Assembly: GCA_003342895.1 (NCBI GenBank)
Contig: PTFA01000337.1
Span: forward strand, 310,001-374,000
From: Casuarius casuarius
Taxonomy: Eukaryota > Chordata > Aves > Casuariiformes > Casuariidae
Reading direction: 5' to 3'
DNA length: 64,000 bases
Shown here: in pieces, positions 47,410 to 61,424 of the stretch
How positions within the stretch are numbered: the stretch's first letter is position 1
Layout of the letters: every line of letters begins with the position of its first letter
Notes under the pieces: model-generated
The model's input: the letters and a program-made list of their open reading frames with translations, nothing else
What the model was told of the DNA's origin: nothing
Database searches by the model: none
Made by a program: the position numbers and the translations under genes

Positions 47410-50400
47410 CTGTCGCAGATTGCCTGAAGGAAAACTGGGGTTAATACTTAGCTTGCAGGGTTTGTGGTACATTTATGAAAAACATATCAGAACATTCAGT
47501 GTATCCATTTTTTTTCCATAAATTTTCTCCTTTTTTGTACAAACAGGTCATAATCTGGTTCTGCAGAAAGTCACAAAGCAGAAAATATAAATGATGTTAT
47601 TTCTTCTTTTTATTTGCTTGTTGATTTCTTTGTTTCTGGTACATGTCTGCTGCTCTGCTGGAAACGGTCTGCTTTAGAAAAGTGCTGTAGGAAGGAACAC
47701 CTGGGAGGACATCAATACAAATGAAGACAACTTAAGAATATCAACAGCAATTAGCTTCACTCACACTCAGCAAATCTACTCTGAAAACAAAAGAATGTAT
47801 GACGAGAAGCACTTTAATTCTCTCAGTTAAAACATGAACAGTACTTCAAAAAAAAGAAGTGAAGTTTTAGGTGCCAACTCATAAAAATATTGTTGGCTGT
47901 TCTCTTTGACTTCATTTGTATTTGTAAAGTGCATTTTAGTTTGTTTATAATGTAATTTTAAAAGTCAATTAATACAAATGCTATTANGATTTTTAAATGA
48001 TTCATGAGCTGGAGAAAGAGAACTTCAAGCTCATTCAGAGACGGCACTTACAAACAGCAGAAGACATACACTAATTCAAAAGTGGTGAATCATTAGACAT
48101 TTGTAATTTAGATACAANCATAACAAAGAAACAGTAAAAAAGAAAATAGAAAGAAATGTCATTCTTTTGGTACTAAATCCAAACATACTCATCTTGGCTA
48201 GTTTATGTCCAGTGTAAGTTAACATGTTTTCTTTTGAAAGACATTAACAGCAAGAAACGAAATGAGAACTCTTATCCAGACCTTATTCTGATTCAGTCTG
48301 ATGACTGATAATAATTCAAGAGCTCTTACAAGAAGCAGAAATGAAAAAAAAAAATTCCTTCTTCTGGGCCAGCATCTGCCATCCACAGAGTTTTTGAGCA
48401 ATTATCTACATCAAGGACATTTGCAGAGAAATGTTATTAGGCTTTTAGAGTATCCCCATTATAAGTCCCTATACCAAGGCTCAATTTCCAGTGAGAAACC
48501 TCCAAACAAACAAATCCTTCTCAAGACTGGAGAGAAGACTGGAGGGAAAGAACAAGAGCACATTTAATTCTCAGACACACAATTAGCTGTTGAGTGGCAC
48601 AAACAAACCAAAAATCATTTAGCAATTCAGTCTAAAGGAAATGAAATATTACCTTTTTTGGAGAGGAACTGTTAAAATATCACAAAGACATTTAAATGTA
48701 AAGAAAGGGGAGAAACAGAAGATGTGCACTTAGTCTCAGTTTGGGTAGAATTGTAAAAAAAATTCCACATATGAAAAAGGAAGCACAGGGCATGAAAAAT
48801 GTTTTATTTTATGATATACTTCTCTGATAATCATAACTGTTAATTAACAAGGATGTAATAACTTGCCTGACAAATAGAATTCATTCACATCAAAATGAAC
48901 AGAGAGTGAATAATCTAGGAGTCATAACAGAAAGGTTTGGGAAATTTCTCTTCTAATATTAAAATGAAGACAAGAAAAAATCTTTTTGATTTGTAGCTTG
49001 TTTAGAAGTTTGTTTTATGAACCAGCTACATTGAAAATTTAAGCTGTTTTGATTGAACGAGTTGGTCAAATCATATGGAATCTTTCTGCACCAGTGAAAG
49101 ACAATTTCTAGGTAGGTGCTCAGGAAAATTAGTGGCTAATAGAACAAAACAGCAAAATTGGATTAAATCTGAAAGTGTGATAAGTAGCCCAATTGGGAGC
49201 TAATTTCTATTTTACTGACCTTCAAGGAGACCAAATCAACCTGAAAAAATTGAAAATTATTTTTTTTTCTTACCAAATGTTCTCAGGATCCCCATCTAAA
49301 AAAACACATCAGCCTACTGTCTGATAAGAATTTAAATATTAGAGAAATAAAGATGGAAATTTGTTTCCCTTAACACAGGCTTTCCTGAAAGTTATCATGA
49401 GTTTTTTGTTTTGTTTTGTTTTTTTTAACTTCTGCATGTACAGATACTGGATACCAGGTAATGCAATAATCTCTACTGTCAGAGTATCTTGATGTATCAT
49501 TTAGCCAGTCTGATGGCCTGGAATGGTTCACTTCACACTACAGCCATTTCCCACTCCTAGATACAGGAGCATAAATGAAAAAAAAAAAAATCCTTCTAGT
49601 TTCTAGAAGTCCCAGATTTTCAGAAACTTCCAGAACTTTCTTTCCTGCTCACAGTTATGCCACAATTACTGTGAATATGTATCACAAGAATTTGTANATT
49701 GGAAAACACAGCCCTTCTTTCTCCATTCCCCAGAAAGGACAAAGCCCCCATCCCAAAGTCCATTTAAGATTAATGAAAATAGATTTTAAAAGTCAAAGAA
49801 AATACACAGTTAAATAACAGATAAAAATCAAATCATTGCCCTTTTTAAGGAAAAGGCACTTGAAACCTAGGTCTTTCATCCACAGGTATGACTGGCTAGC
49901 CCAGTGCAACACTAGGGCAGTGAGGGGAAGGGAAAATACTAGGGAACAAAGAATAAATCAGGAGACACCAACGGTAGAGATGGGAGAGAGATACATAACG
50001 TGCAAACCACAGGGAATCAGCATGAAGTCTGCCTTTCAGGGCAAGCTCATGAGGGAATCTGAACCTTGGCTTGTGCTGCAGTCATGGCAAGCAAGTTCAT
50101 CACCCCCACAATCTTAGTTTATTCCTTNGGATAACGGTCATGAATTCAGCACCCTTTAACCTAGGTCTCACTGACTTGGCACAGCGATCATTACGTTTGC
50201 GCACCTTTGGAGGCGGTTTCCCTGCATGCTTCAATCCAGCAAAGCCATCAATACCTAAGATGCACTNAGTCAAATCAACTTGGCCATCACCAGTGGGCTC
50301 CTGTGGTGACAGGGCAGATATGGCACTGACACGTGGGCACTCACTGGTCCCTGCTGAGGGTGCCCAGGTCTCTTCCCCGGCTCCTGTCTGGGAAATGAGT

Positions 50401-53400
50401 GCTCAGCAGGTGTCCAGAGCAGCACGTTAGTGATGCGCAGAGCGGTGGCCACAAGCAGGCTCCCCAAGTCCTCAAGATCCTTCAGCCATGTGTGCCTCCC
50501 ACCCTGTCTCAGCCTTCCCTCTTGAAATAAATGCACTTACACTCACCATTGAATAGCTTTTCCAGAGGCAATGAGGTGAAATAATGCAACACAAAACACT
50601 CTGCAGAAATACACTAGAGCAACGCTGACCTATGTAGGTTAAACCTGCTTGATGGAGCTTTTCCCTGGTTTTGTCACAGTGAGGAGCACAAAATTCTGTC
50701 TTGGCTTGCCTGAGAGCTCTTGGGCTCACACTGGCACTTGGAGTCTCTTTTAGAGCTTGAATGTCACAAGAATTTCAGGCCAAAAAATTAAGGGAAAGCA
50801 AAGCTGCATGTGTGTTGACAAGTCTAAATCCCAACTGCATTGTACTGCATCAGACGGCTAGATATCTCTGCTGTGTACATGTTCCTCATCCAAATGGGCA
50901 GAGGAAAAAAAAATCTCAGTCTGCCAAGTTCAAAGCATGGGGCGAATGACTGGAATGCAAGAAACAATAGAAAACACCAGTGATCACTTATGACAAATTT
51001 CTATTGAGTGTAGGGTGGACAAATGCTCATTTTCATTGCTGAAAAATATTAACATACAATAGTCTGGATATGTCCAAATAGGGAATCATGAAAATAAGAT
51101 CATAAAAGGAGATTTTTACACAAAAACTTCACTTTGCTCATAAGCTCCAATGAAAAAACAAGTACAAATCTAAAATAAATGACATCTATCCAACACTGAC
51201 CACTTGTGAGGGGTGAGAGGGCCCTGTTTATGATGGACATATCTTGAGTTTATATCAGTTTCAAAACTTAATGATGCAGGTCTCCTGCCAGGTCCAAAGC
51301 AGAAAGTGGTTCTGTAACAGTGAAACAAAACTATTTTGTTCATAAAGATATTTCTCTTTCAGATACTGGACAATAATTATATGAAAGAAAANGTAAAATA
51401 ACATGAGACAGCTCCCAATGGCTGGAGGAATTACAGACAGCAATTTGGGATAACAGATCTGTGCAATATGTCACTGATTTATATTTGAAATGGAGCAGAG
51501 CACATTTAGGAGAAAATTACAGAAAAATTAATGGTCTCTTTGAAAGCAGGCTGTACTCCTTTCAGGCTGACATTGTCATTCAGGAAGACAATGAGCAGAA
51601 ATTATGAAGGGTCAATGAGTTATTCAGCACACAGGATGTATACTTAAAAATGAAACAGGAAAATAAAGCGCTATTGTGTGGAAGCTTTTCCAAAATAGAC
51701 TCTTCAAAATTTAAGTGTGACATATTCAAACATAACGCTGGAGCCTACACTGTTGATGCAGAGCAACAATTAAAATAGCGAGAGATGCTGCTAGAGCATA
51801 CAATGGGCTTGAGGAAGAGGCAGATGGCAATGTCCCTGCCACAATGACAATGGATTATTCTGATTTGTAGAGGTCTTATCTGGTGACAAGTTGCTCATCA
51901 GAGAACCCTGAAAAGCAGTTGCTGTTATGCTGAAATAGGACAAACTAAGATGCTTGGAGGAGAATGCTCTGTCTGATGTGCTAAAAAAAGTGTGGGAGCA
52001 GGAAATGAACTCAGATAGTGAGGTTGTCTTTTTCTAAATTACAAACTCTTGTTTAATTTTGCTAGTCATATGACCTTCTGGAGTGTCAGACTAAACAAGT
52101 TCAATATGTTACTTCTTATTTTAAATTATTTCTTAAATATTTCAGTGTTTAGATAAACTGTTCTACAAGTGGTGATTGCCTGTGGTGAGTAGCAGTGAAC
52201 TGAACAGCAGCTTTGCCCGGACTTGGGCATTGCTCTGCAGCCACCAACACAGTTAAACTGCTGCTACAATCTCCAGAGCACACATTGCTCCATGGCAAGT
52301 AGCACTCTCCCAGGCACAGTCAGGAGTTAGCTGGCCTGGCACTATTCCCAATAAGCGATTTGGCTGTTACCATCCTCTGTGAGGATAAGAGAATTTGTAT
52401 GACATGAACATGGACTGTGCTGCGCCTGCTGGACCCAGAGCCAGCTAACAGCTGCTGGCTGGCTTTGTGTATTAGCATAGTCACAGCCACTTGATGTCAC
52501 ACGAAATAAATAACCTTGGTGCCTTTCCTTTATCAACATACCACTCTTCTCCAAAGGTAGTAACTGCCCTTTCTCTCAAACTGCTTAATTATCATAGTGA
52601 AGATAAACTCATAGCCATGCTTCCCTGCCTGTGGTTTGGCCCTTCATGTCCAGACCTGAAGTCACACTTGCGTCCTGGAAAGCTTGTCTGATATCTGTGT
52701 GCTTAAATGCTTTGCAGAACAGGATTAGCTAATAAATTAGAATTTTCCTCTTAAGTAGGAAAGGTGGTATAAGCAACACATCTGTGGCCTGAAGTAGTTA
52801 TCAAAATTCAGGACACAGTAATGGGGAGAAATCATCTCACACAGAAATCCTCAGGCTTGCCATTTCAGTGAGACGAATTCCCTTCCCTTTGTGCCCTGCA
52901 GGTCATGCTCACAGCTCCAGTTGCTCCCTCCAGCACAAAAAAACTACCACCATCGATGTCCCATCTTCAGCCAAGGAAACCACAGCACAACTTCATCCCA
53001 ATGGTGCAAATCGGCTCTTGAGATGGCAACTTCTGTTGCTTGCAGCCNTCTTCTCTGCACCCCGGGGCGTTATCACTGTCTATCTGGAGACAGCGCATTT
53101 GCAGAGACTATGTCCTGTTCCTCCTACTTCTCTGTGGTGGTTGCCGTGAGCATGTTCCACCACAACTGGATAAAAAGAGGGGTTGCGATGCTCTTAGAAA
53201 TGATGGCACCATTAGTGAGACACCTATAGCAAAGCATAGATGAGAAAGATGACTCAGTGTTACGTTAAAACATAAGACTAAATCCTGAATAGGGAGTTAT
53301 TTTCTGTGCTTATCCCAGTAATAGGACATGGCAGAATTTCCAAGCACAATGTGATCTTAGACTTAAACGTTAATCTCATTCTGTGGGCAAATATCACAAT

Positions 53401-56130
53401 AAATAAGACACACAAATGATTTCTGTCTTCCCACTCAATGAGAGCTGTCAGAAGTTGGATCTTTCTGATTAGGGTTTTAGCAAAAAAGCTAGATTTCAGT
53501 ATTTCAGAAATCTACCACTCTAAGACTGTCAGAAGCAGCAAGTCTACAAACATGTATCAGATGCTCGGGGGCAAAAAACACTACATCAAAAAAATATCTC
53601 AAATGGGAAATAAGTTCTTTTAATTCCTTATATTTCAGTACTCTAAAGCCACATTTTTGGGATGATATCCGTCAGCAAATCCACGTGAACAGATTGAGTA
53701 TGCAGGAGAGTTGCCATCAATGAGGTCTGGCTAATTTNTAATGTATCTCTTATAAGGCTAACTACTAAAATCTATGCTTAATAACAGTAGTTTTAAACTA
53801 GCATGTATCAGTGTATATAACCTCCATTTGAGTTCTGTACTATAGGCTCAATTTCCAGACTTCTGAGTGAAAATACTTTTTTTTCTTTAGTCTGTTCTCA
53901 AAATACTTTTCATTTTTTTTCTCAAAGGGATGCTTTTTAATACATCCTTTCCCTTTTGCTCTAGGTCATTTATTTCCGTAACTGTGCTGTTGAAGATGCA
54001 AACCAAGTTGGATGGCTTGGGGCCAGGAGGAGCTGACATTTGCTTTCTAAATTCAATTGGTTTCCTTTGTACACTGATACAATACTTAAAGAGGCTGTCC
54101 TGAGAGCTGGTATTTCTTTCACTTCTTTTTTTTGAGCTGTTTATTTTTTGGTTCCCCAGTAACGTTACTGAAACAAGCTAAGGTAATTTTGCTTACTGAG
54201 ACAAAAATATTATTTCATGTATTTAAGAGCTACTGAACAAAATCCTTTGCCATTTATTTCCTTTGTGTTATGTGCTTTTTAATAAAGGCCACATTTATGA
54301 TAAGAGTTTCTTATCATTTTGTTGTAATTCATCCTTCAGTGAATACCTAAAAAACTTCAGCACGTACAGGATCAGATTATTCTAAAACCTCATTATAAAA
54401 ATTCTTTTAATTCATTGCAAAAGAAAAATAAGTAGTTTCAACCACTGAAAGCGCTTTTCATCATGCCCATCTTTGTTATCCTTACAAAAATATTTTAAAA
54501 AGAAGTTGGGTATTCTTCACTTAATGAACAGAAGTAACTTCACTTAATGCACAAAAGTAAGGGGATATTTTAAAGACGCTTTTGAACATTGATTCTGAGT
54601 GTTGTTTCCATCCTGTGGGAGCATTCNTCTACGTTTCCGTGTATCCAGGACTGGGAAAATGATAGCACTGATATGTTATATCAACATATGCCAAAAATAA
54701 TGGAAGACTTTTGGTGGAGGAAGAAAATGTTTTAAAATTACTATTACAGAGCAGTTGAGATAATATTANGATTAAATTATGACATACATTGTTGTATTAT
54801 GTACTTTATGAGTCACACAATTAGGTAATGTAAATAATAATTTTCACTATCCCTTTCCTTTCAAATATAGTGATGTCTTCTTCCAAAGTTAATATAAACA
54901 TTTATTAGCTGAAAATTCACACAATCTGATCATTACTCAAATTTTACATTTAAGAATATTTCTATTGCATTGTCACTGGTAATCTGGAATATAATCACAA
55001 TGGATTATGTTCCAGCTGCACAGCAACAAACAACTTCAAATATTTTGGTAATTTCATTATAAGGCACTGCAACCATAAAAAATATTCTATTTTTAATCTT
55101 TAGTGTCTTCTTCCCTTGAAATGGGAAGTAATATTTTGTCAGTGATACACAGAGATTTTCTTTTTCTGAGATGTACAACCAAGTTGAACTGTAGAAAGAA
55201 CGCTATTCAATTTTCTGTCACCATCAGATGAGTTATATGATGGCTTTGAATAATACTATAGTGTACTTTTATGCCTTTTATATTTTTAGATTTCACACTT
55301 TTCAAAAAAATATTTTTAATACTTCTGTCTTTCGGGTGTTATTGCTAGAAATANTGTTGTGATTTACTTAGTCTGCAACTGTGTCATACCTGCCAAGCTA
55401 CCATTCACATCCAAGATGCTTCTTCTGCACCATCTATTGAAAGCCTTATGTTATTCCTACTATTACTGATCAATGTAAAATAATCTCTTAGTTCATTCTG
55501 GAAGCGCAGTACCTTTGCTTCTCAGGATGACCTATCTTCATCTGTGTATGAACTGTCAGTGCTATGACGGCAGTGAGGACAGTGATCAAAATTCAGGTGA
55601 CCAAGTGATAGTCCACAAATGCTGTAACGTTTGGACTGAGCTTTAAATCGTGGTCTTGTGATATTAGCATCCCATATCTATTAGTCTAATAGACTTCAGA
55701 TAATAAGCCCTTTACAACCAGTATTTTGCCCAGGCTGAATATATGAGATCTAATCATCTATATGAGATATATGTGACAATCCTAAATACAATTATAAGTA
55801 GAATAGAACTTTTCTAAAATTATATTATCCTGGCATTGAAGTGGCAGTTGAAGGTGCTGCATAAATATAAAATGCTGTTTGAGATCAGTAAGTTAGCATG
55901 GGAAAATGAAACAGACTGCTGAAAATGAGACTCGTATTCAGTTATTCAGAAGTCTTTTGAGAAGCTGAATACTTGCTTGTATTCACAATACACTTTGCAT
56001 AAGAACAAAGGAGTATTAACTTGCCATGGATAATTTGAGGCTGATAATTGGGAGGAGATTCCTTTTTATTCAGTAGAATAATGAGGCTCCAACAGNAGCC
56101 ACATAGACTAAAAAGTAAAAGAAAACACTT
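47410..56130. other. Intergenic DNA, no recognised gene
   Basis: AT-rich with scattered poly-A and poly-T runs and one 23-bp tandem duplication (54.5 kb). A somewhat GC-richer part at about 50.1-50.5 kb has frames open on both strands but no recognised product. I see no exon with convincing splice sites and protein content. Confidence 0.5.
54516..54561. repeat. Imperfect tandem duplication, period 23
   Basis: TTCACTTAATGAACAGAAGT at 54516 recurs at 54539 with two mismatches (C for A and A for G). Confidence 0.8.
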
Positions 56131-56137
56131 TTAGTTT

Positions 56138-56197
56138 GGAGACGGATTTGATGACCTGGGAAGTTCCTTCCAGGCGAGTGTTTCTGTGACAGTCCAA
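56138..56197 (+). mobile_element. Probable old CR1-like 3' tail, plus strand
   Basis: GGATTTGATGACCTGGGAAG, then TTCCTTCCAGGCGAGTGTTT and CTGTGAC resemble the CR1 tail pattern 'TTGATGATCTTGGAGGTCCCTTCCA..TGTTTCTGTGA'. It is only about 60 bp and diverged. Confidence 0.5.
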
Positions 56198-57575
56198 AGC
56201 AATACGTTTAAATTTTTTTTTCTGTGTCCTCACACACACCCCCTCCTTGATAAGCCCTCTGAGCTTTTCTTTGGCCTCTAAATTCTGATGAGAAGGACCA
56301 GATATTGCTTTTCTGATTTGGCAATGAATTGCAAAGTGTATGGCTAATCAATAGGTGTTTTGCCTGAACAGGGACTGAAAAATTGTACCTTTATGAGCTC
56401 TGAGAACTTAAAGTCGTAAAGTTGTTTGGAAAAGGAGTAATAGAAGTGCTGAACATCAGTAGAGTTATCCCTGCTGCTTTTTTTCCCCAGGTAGTCTGTA
56501 AAAGAGAAACAAGTGATGTGGGGAAGAGGGGAGAATTTTCTCTCTAATTAAATTATAAAACATTGTAAAGGTCAAAGTGATATCTTACTGCATCGCCTTT
56601 TACAGAATGACTAAGGAATTTAAAACCTAATTTTTGTGACAAGGATTGTAATAAGAAGAGAAAATGTCACATGAATCATTCCTTACCAGTATGACTAGGA
56701 GCTGTACCAATCTAATCCATCATCGCTACCATCTTCAGAATGGCGTTTTACATAATTCCTCATTTGAGGCTATACTGGAAATTAATAAAAAATTAGAGGC
56801 ATGTTTTACTGATAGAGAATGGAAGGGCAAGGCAAAAACACCTTCTGCTTCTACATCTGTTACTATCACTTCTATCAATAAATAGAAATAGATCAAAAAT
56901 TGGTTTGAGATTTTCTGAATTTCAAAACCTTTTTGAAGGTTACAGTATAAATTACTTAGAGAGCAATTATGTGCACGATTGGTCCTCCTGATAGTTGAAA
57001 TGAAAGAAAGCAGTGAAAGGTTTATGTAGCATAATGTTTGTCATTCAGCACAAGTATCTTCATAAATGCTGAAGCTCTGAGCAAGGGAAAGCAAAGAGAT
57101 TGCAATAAAATATGTCTGCTTTAATAATACCACATCAAACCGAAACATAAAACTCAATAAGAAATATTTTTATCTGACTTTTATCTCAAGACCTTGGCTC
57201 AGAACTTTGCAGACTTACTCTGAGCAAACAAGAGTTTCTTCACTTAGCTCCCCAAAACCTTAACAATACCAGTCTGTCTCGGCATGCGCCACTTCCAGCT
57301 CCCTTTCCCTCTCTTCAGCTTCCACTTCTTCATTAATAGCTCAGCTTGAGGACAGGCCAAGGAGCATCCTTGATTGATTATATGTGGGCTGTTTCAGCTG
57401 CAGGCTCCCTCACAGGAGAAAAACAGCAGATGTGCTCTGAGCCAAACATCTGGATGGTTCAGAAATTACTTTCTTCAAATAACACTTTTTGATCATCTCA
57501 AAAACTTAAAATATCAATATAAATTGAAAGTTTAGAGTTGTGATTACCATCTGCAATGCCAGATCCTGTACTTAC

Positions 57576-57675
57576 CATCTACTGCAATGCAGTCGTGAAT
57601 TCTTCCATACAACCGAATGGATGTAGATAGAGCGCAAACATTAGATCCAATAATAGTTGGTTTTGGGGTCAGGAC
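57576..57675 (-). other. Candidate unrecognised coding exon, minus strand (100 bp)
   Basis: On the minus strand an acceptor TACTTCTTTTAG ends at 57676. It is followed by 100 bases open in only one of three frames, then a consensus donor GTAAGT (plus-strand 57570-57575). The open frame gives 33 residues with a non-biased composition, including GSNVCALSTSIRLYGRI near the middle. I do not recognise the protein. It does not match NUDCD1, ENY2 or TMEM74 as I know them. It could be a real exon of an unknown or non-coding gene, or a chance combination of splice signals. Confidence 0.25.
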
Positions 57676-60245
57676 CTAAAAGAAGTACTCACAACTAGAA
57701 AATAATTATCATTGAATAATCAAATAAAGAAAAGACTACATTTGTAGAGAAAGCCATGGAACACTTGCAGTCATTCTGTTTTGTGACAATTTTGCAGGAG
57801 TGGCTATTGTATGCTTCATAATATACTTCTTATGCCAATTATAACTCACAATCCTGTTGAGAAAAGGGTATTTTATTTCAGACCTGATTCTATGTNGCAG
57901 TCTCAATACTTACTGAGAGCTGTTGTGGATAGAGACCTATGAGTTGCTCACTCCTGTTAGCTAAGTAAATAGAATGAAAGACAGTGAATTTAAAATACAT
58001 GTCGCTCATTTGAAACAGGCCCCTTCTATTGCTGCAGGCCCTGAGGATGCAATATAGATATATCAAGTCTTACATATTATGCATGAAATTAATTCAGTTC
58101 ATCTTTCTTTCAAATTCCTCCTCTCCCCCTTCAAGGTACTTAGACTTTCTCCTGCTGTGGAGATTTGCAGTCATTTACAGCTGATGAGCTTGTTCTAGCA
58201 CAGGGAGTGGTACATCAGAGATACCNGAGCACCATGTCACTACGAGGCTTGTCTCCCAGCGGGGATGCTCTCAGGGGAGGTTTTCTCCAAAAGACACAGT
58301 CTGGTGGGGTGGGCCTTACCCCTGCCAGAGGGCCAGACCGTGTCCTGTGACTCGCATACCTGTTTGCGCCCGGCCACGTAGCGAAGTACGCAGAGCTGTG
58401 TGTATCCCAGGATGGAGAAGCTGAGTGGTCTAAGGCAGGCTCAACACCTCCTCAGGGAGGACTGACTTTTGAAAGCTGCAAAGTGTTCCTGCAGTCTAAT
58501 TAATTTAAAATTAGACAAGGTGGAAGCTGTCAACTACATCAGCACTTTCCCAGTGGTATGGGGGCATACTCTACTGGTAATGTGGAGAGCTAAAAAAGAG
58601 TCCCAGACAGATCTCAATTTCTTTCTGACATGTGAAGTTTCACTGAGCAAAAAATAAGCCTTTACTTTTCTAGTTTTGAGGAAAACATTCCTGAATTATA
58701 AAGGCAGCAGTGTTTTTTTGAGTTTTTAGACATAGAGAACCAGCAGCTCCACGATGAAACACCTAATCTTCTTTCCACTGGGTGAAAATTCAGATGCCAA
58801 TGATAATATTCTTAAATGTCAGAATTGTCAATCAATTTGGTGTCCTCCAAGTACATGAGAAATGAGCGGAAACATCTTATTTTGGAGAGCCAGACGATCC
58901 GCTTTGAATGAGTGACAGCTCACTTCAGTGAGGTGCTAATAATATGTGGTCTTGTTGAATGGGATTTGGACTGATTTCATTTCCTTTTAAGGGAGATCAG
59001 CTTTCAGAAGCTGGGAAGATGCTGGATTTGATAACTCCAACTGGCNCTGTCTCAGTGGCAAATTAAGTTTGTCATAAAATGGTGTGACAATGTAATCTTG
59101 ATCCTACAATGGTTGAAAGTGTACCATATGACATGTTCAAAGGAAACATAAATGTCATGAAACTGATTCTAGTAACAGTTGATGAGGTTTCTTCAATGGA
59201 CTGTTTCATATATTCTCTAGATGAGGGGTTGACATATATGCTCNAAAGTCTGGAGCCAGTCGCTTAGAGAAAGCCAGTCTTTCCCAAATTCATTTTCTCA
59301 AGCAGAACTGAAGATTGCTTTAAGTTTGAAACTGATTTTTCAAGCAGTTAATGTACTTTCCTGAGATATGATCCAACCTTTGTTTGGTGCCAATACAAAG
59401 GTAGACTTTCCTTGCATTAAGCAAATGCTCAAGATTAGATGCACCTGCTTCTGTCGTACTAAATAGCAGAGTAATGGAGAACTTCTAGTTTTTATCCTCA
59501 ATGTATAGTACTTGTGGAGTGCTTTCCATTTCCAAGTCTTTTGCAAGTATGAATTTATCCAAGGAATACTCTTCTGAGATTTTTGTTAAGGTTTTAAGGT
59601 TATGCTATAGACAGAGCTCAAAAAGTGGCTTTTTTTTAGGATCTGAGTGTATTTGACTCTAGATCAATCTCCTGCTGATTCTCCATCTGGAAGCACAGGA
59701 ATTTTGAGTAAAATGTTGAGAACCAAAAAAGCAAGTGAGATTTAAAGTCGGAAGTAGATACCCAAAGTGCCTGACTTCCAAGATCAAGCAGTCAAATTTG
59801 TACAGCTACCTTTTAACATTTCAGTGTCATTTAAGCAACTTCATAGGCTGCATGGAGTCAAATCATATTAGGATATGGTGCTAAAACACCCAAATCAATG
59901 GCAAATGTCATTCCGATATGGTAGCTGGGGTCTCAGATAGGTTCTTACTGGGGAAATGCATGTAACATAAGATGGATAACACAGTATGGATATACCTGAA
60001 GTATCTTCCGTTCTAGAGCTGGTTGTTCAAAGTTACCTTGGCTATCTCTGCCTGGCACTTGTCTCTGTGTTGAAATAAATAGTGACTGAAATAACAAACT
60101 TTTTACCAGAAATTCAGGAGATGAGTTGAATGTTCTTACCCTAACACAGTACTATTCCCTCACCCCTTTGCTGTGTGCAGCATGTTGAGGTTTAAAAAAT
60201 TTCCAAGTCAGCTTGTTGAAGCAACCTAAACTAGAGCATTTCCCC

Positions 60246-60458
60246 TTAGAATTCACCTCCTTGAGGAAAGAGGGCCCCATCAATGAGCATTTCTGAAAGG
60301 CAGGCAAAGCTGGTTTCAGATCGAGCCTTCGCGTGGGTGCAGGAAGAAATATAGATGCCGGATGTATCTTTATTAACAGGGAGAGTAAAGAACTCACACA
60401 GGTGGCAGAATTCCTGCAAATGTTGATTGGACCAGGATTTTTCTCGTGGCAGTGCCAT
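60246..60458 (-). other. Unrecognised minus-strand open frame, possible exon
   Basis: A 70-codon minus-strand frame from an ATG preceded by ATTCAG, ending at TAA 60246-60248. Composition is balanced, with Cys and His residues (FCHLCEFF near residue 18), and is less biased than other AT-rich frames here. An overlapping 142-codon frame (60152-60580) lies on the same strand, so only one at most can be coding. Joining it through a GTGAAT donor at 60251-60256 to the 57.6-kb candidate exon brings a stop after ten codons, so the two do not obviously belong together as internal exons. Not recognised. Confidence 0.15.
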
Positions 60459-61009
60459 CTGAATTTCACTGGCATCAAAGCAACAGACTCAAGGGGTTTA
60501 TGAATAGATATGAAAGTAGTAGAAGTTATAACCATGGATGAAATTTTAATCAACAAATGCAGTTTTAAGGATCCTTCCATAGAGAGCTATGGTTTCTTAC
60601 TTTACAAGAGTTCAGCATCTTTAGAAGACACCTTTTTTACTGTTTTCTTTCCATTTTAACTATTGCTGATTATCTTTAAGAACCTTTACAGGGAGGAGGT
60701 CCATTAGGAACAAGGAAAACCGGACACAATGCCTATCTTTAGTAAAGGAGAAAAGAAGGCCCTGGAAAAGATAGATCAAGCAGGCTAAGCTAAGATAAAG
60801 CAGGTTAAACAGCACCAAAATGTATCTGTTGAAAGTCAATCATGAAAAACAGAAAGAATTACACCTATATCTAAAATGAAGATAAAATTAAGGGCTTTTG
60901 ATATTGCCTGGAATTAGATTCTCATCAGTCAGCCAAAGAATTATGTTCTAGAAGTAACCACTATGATATAATACACAATTCTTTGGAAAGCATCCTCCTT
61001 AGTGAGTAG

Positions 61010-61420
61010 TTTTCAGAGTCACAATGACATTAGGAATGCCTCAGCTAAAACACTGTGTCTGATTTTGGACACTGAACTTTAAGAAAGATATAGACAAACT
61101 AAGAACCTGAGGTAGATAATCAGCAATAATAAAACCTTAGAAAATGGGGACCTACAAGGAAATGTTGAAGGATTTGGATTTTGTCTAGAAAAGAGATGAC
61201 TGAGGGATGACGAGATAATTGTCTCCCAGTCTATAGGCATCTGATGCCAGTCCATAAGGGACTGGGTTCAAAGGGTTCAGAACATGAAGGAATCAGCTCC
61301 ATTTGCATCAGAGATGCTCTCAGTGAGATATCATAATTTTAAGCTTACAAAACACTGGAACAGATCAGCAAGGAGGATGTTAAATCTCCCTCAATAGAGA
61401 TTAACTGTGTCTGAGGAGAC
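61010..61420 (+). mobile_element. Ancient CR1-like LINE remnant, plus strand
   Basis: ACTGTGTCTGATTTTGGACA, then CTGAACTTTAAGAAAGATAT and AGACAAACTAAGAACCTGAG follow the order of the CR1/L3-type 3' region, which reads 'CTGTGTCCAGTTTTGGGCAC..ACTTTAAGAAGGATGTGGACAAACTGGAG'. Later text GTCTAGAAAAGAGATGACTG AGGGATGACGAGATAA and AAACACTGGAACAGATCAGC match the same element further 3'. Divergence is high, so it is far older than the 32-kb copy. Boundaries are approximate. Confidence 0.75.
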
Positions 61421-61424
61421 AATA

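Larger units (their letters stand above)
56200..60990. other. Intergenic DNA with an unrecognised exon-like segment
   Basis: Mostly AT-rich non-coding sequence. It includes the minus-strand exon candidate at 57.58-57.68 kb and a minus-strand open frame at 60.25-60.46 kb, both listed separately. A GC-richer stretch at 58.2-58.4 kb has no recognised product. Confidence 0.45.
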
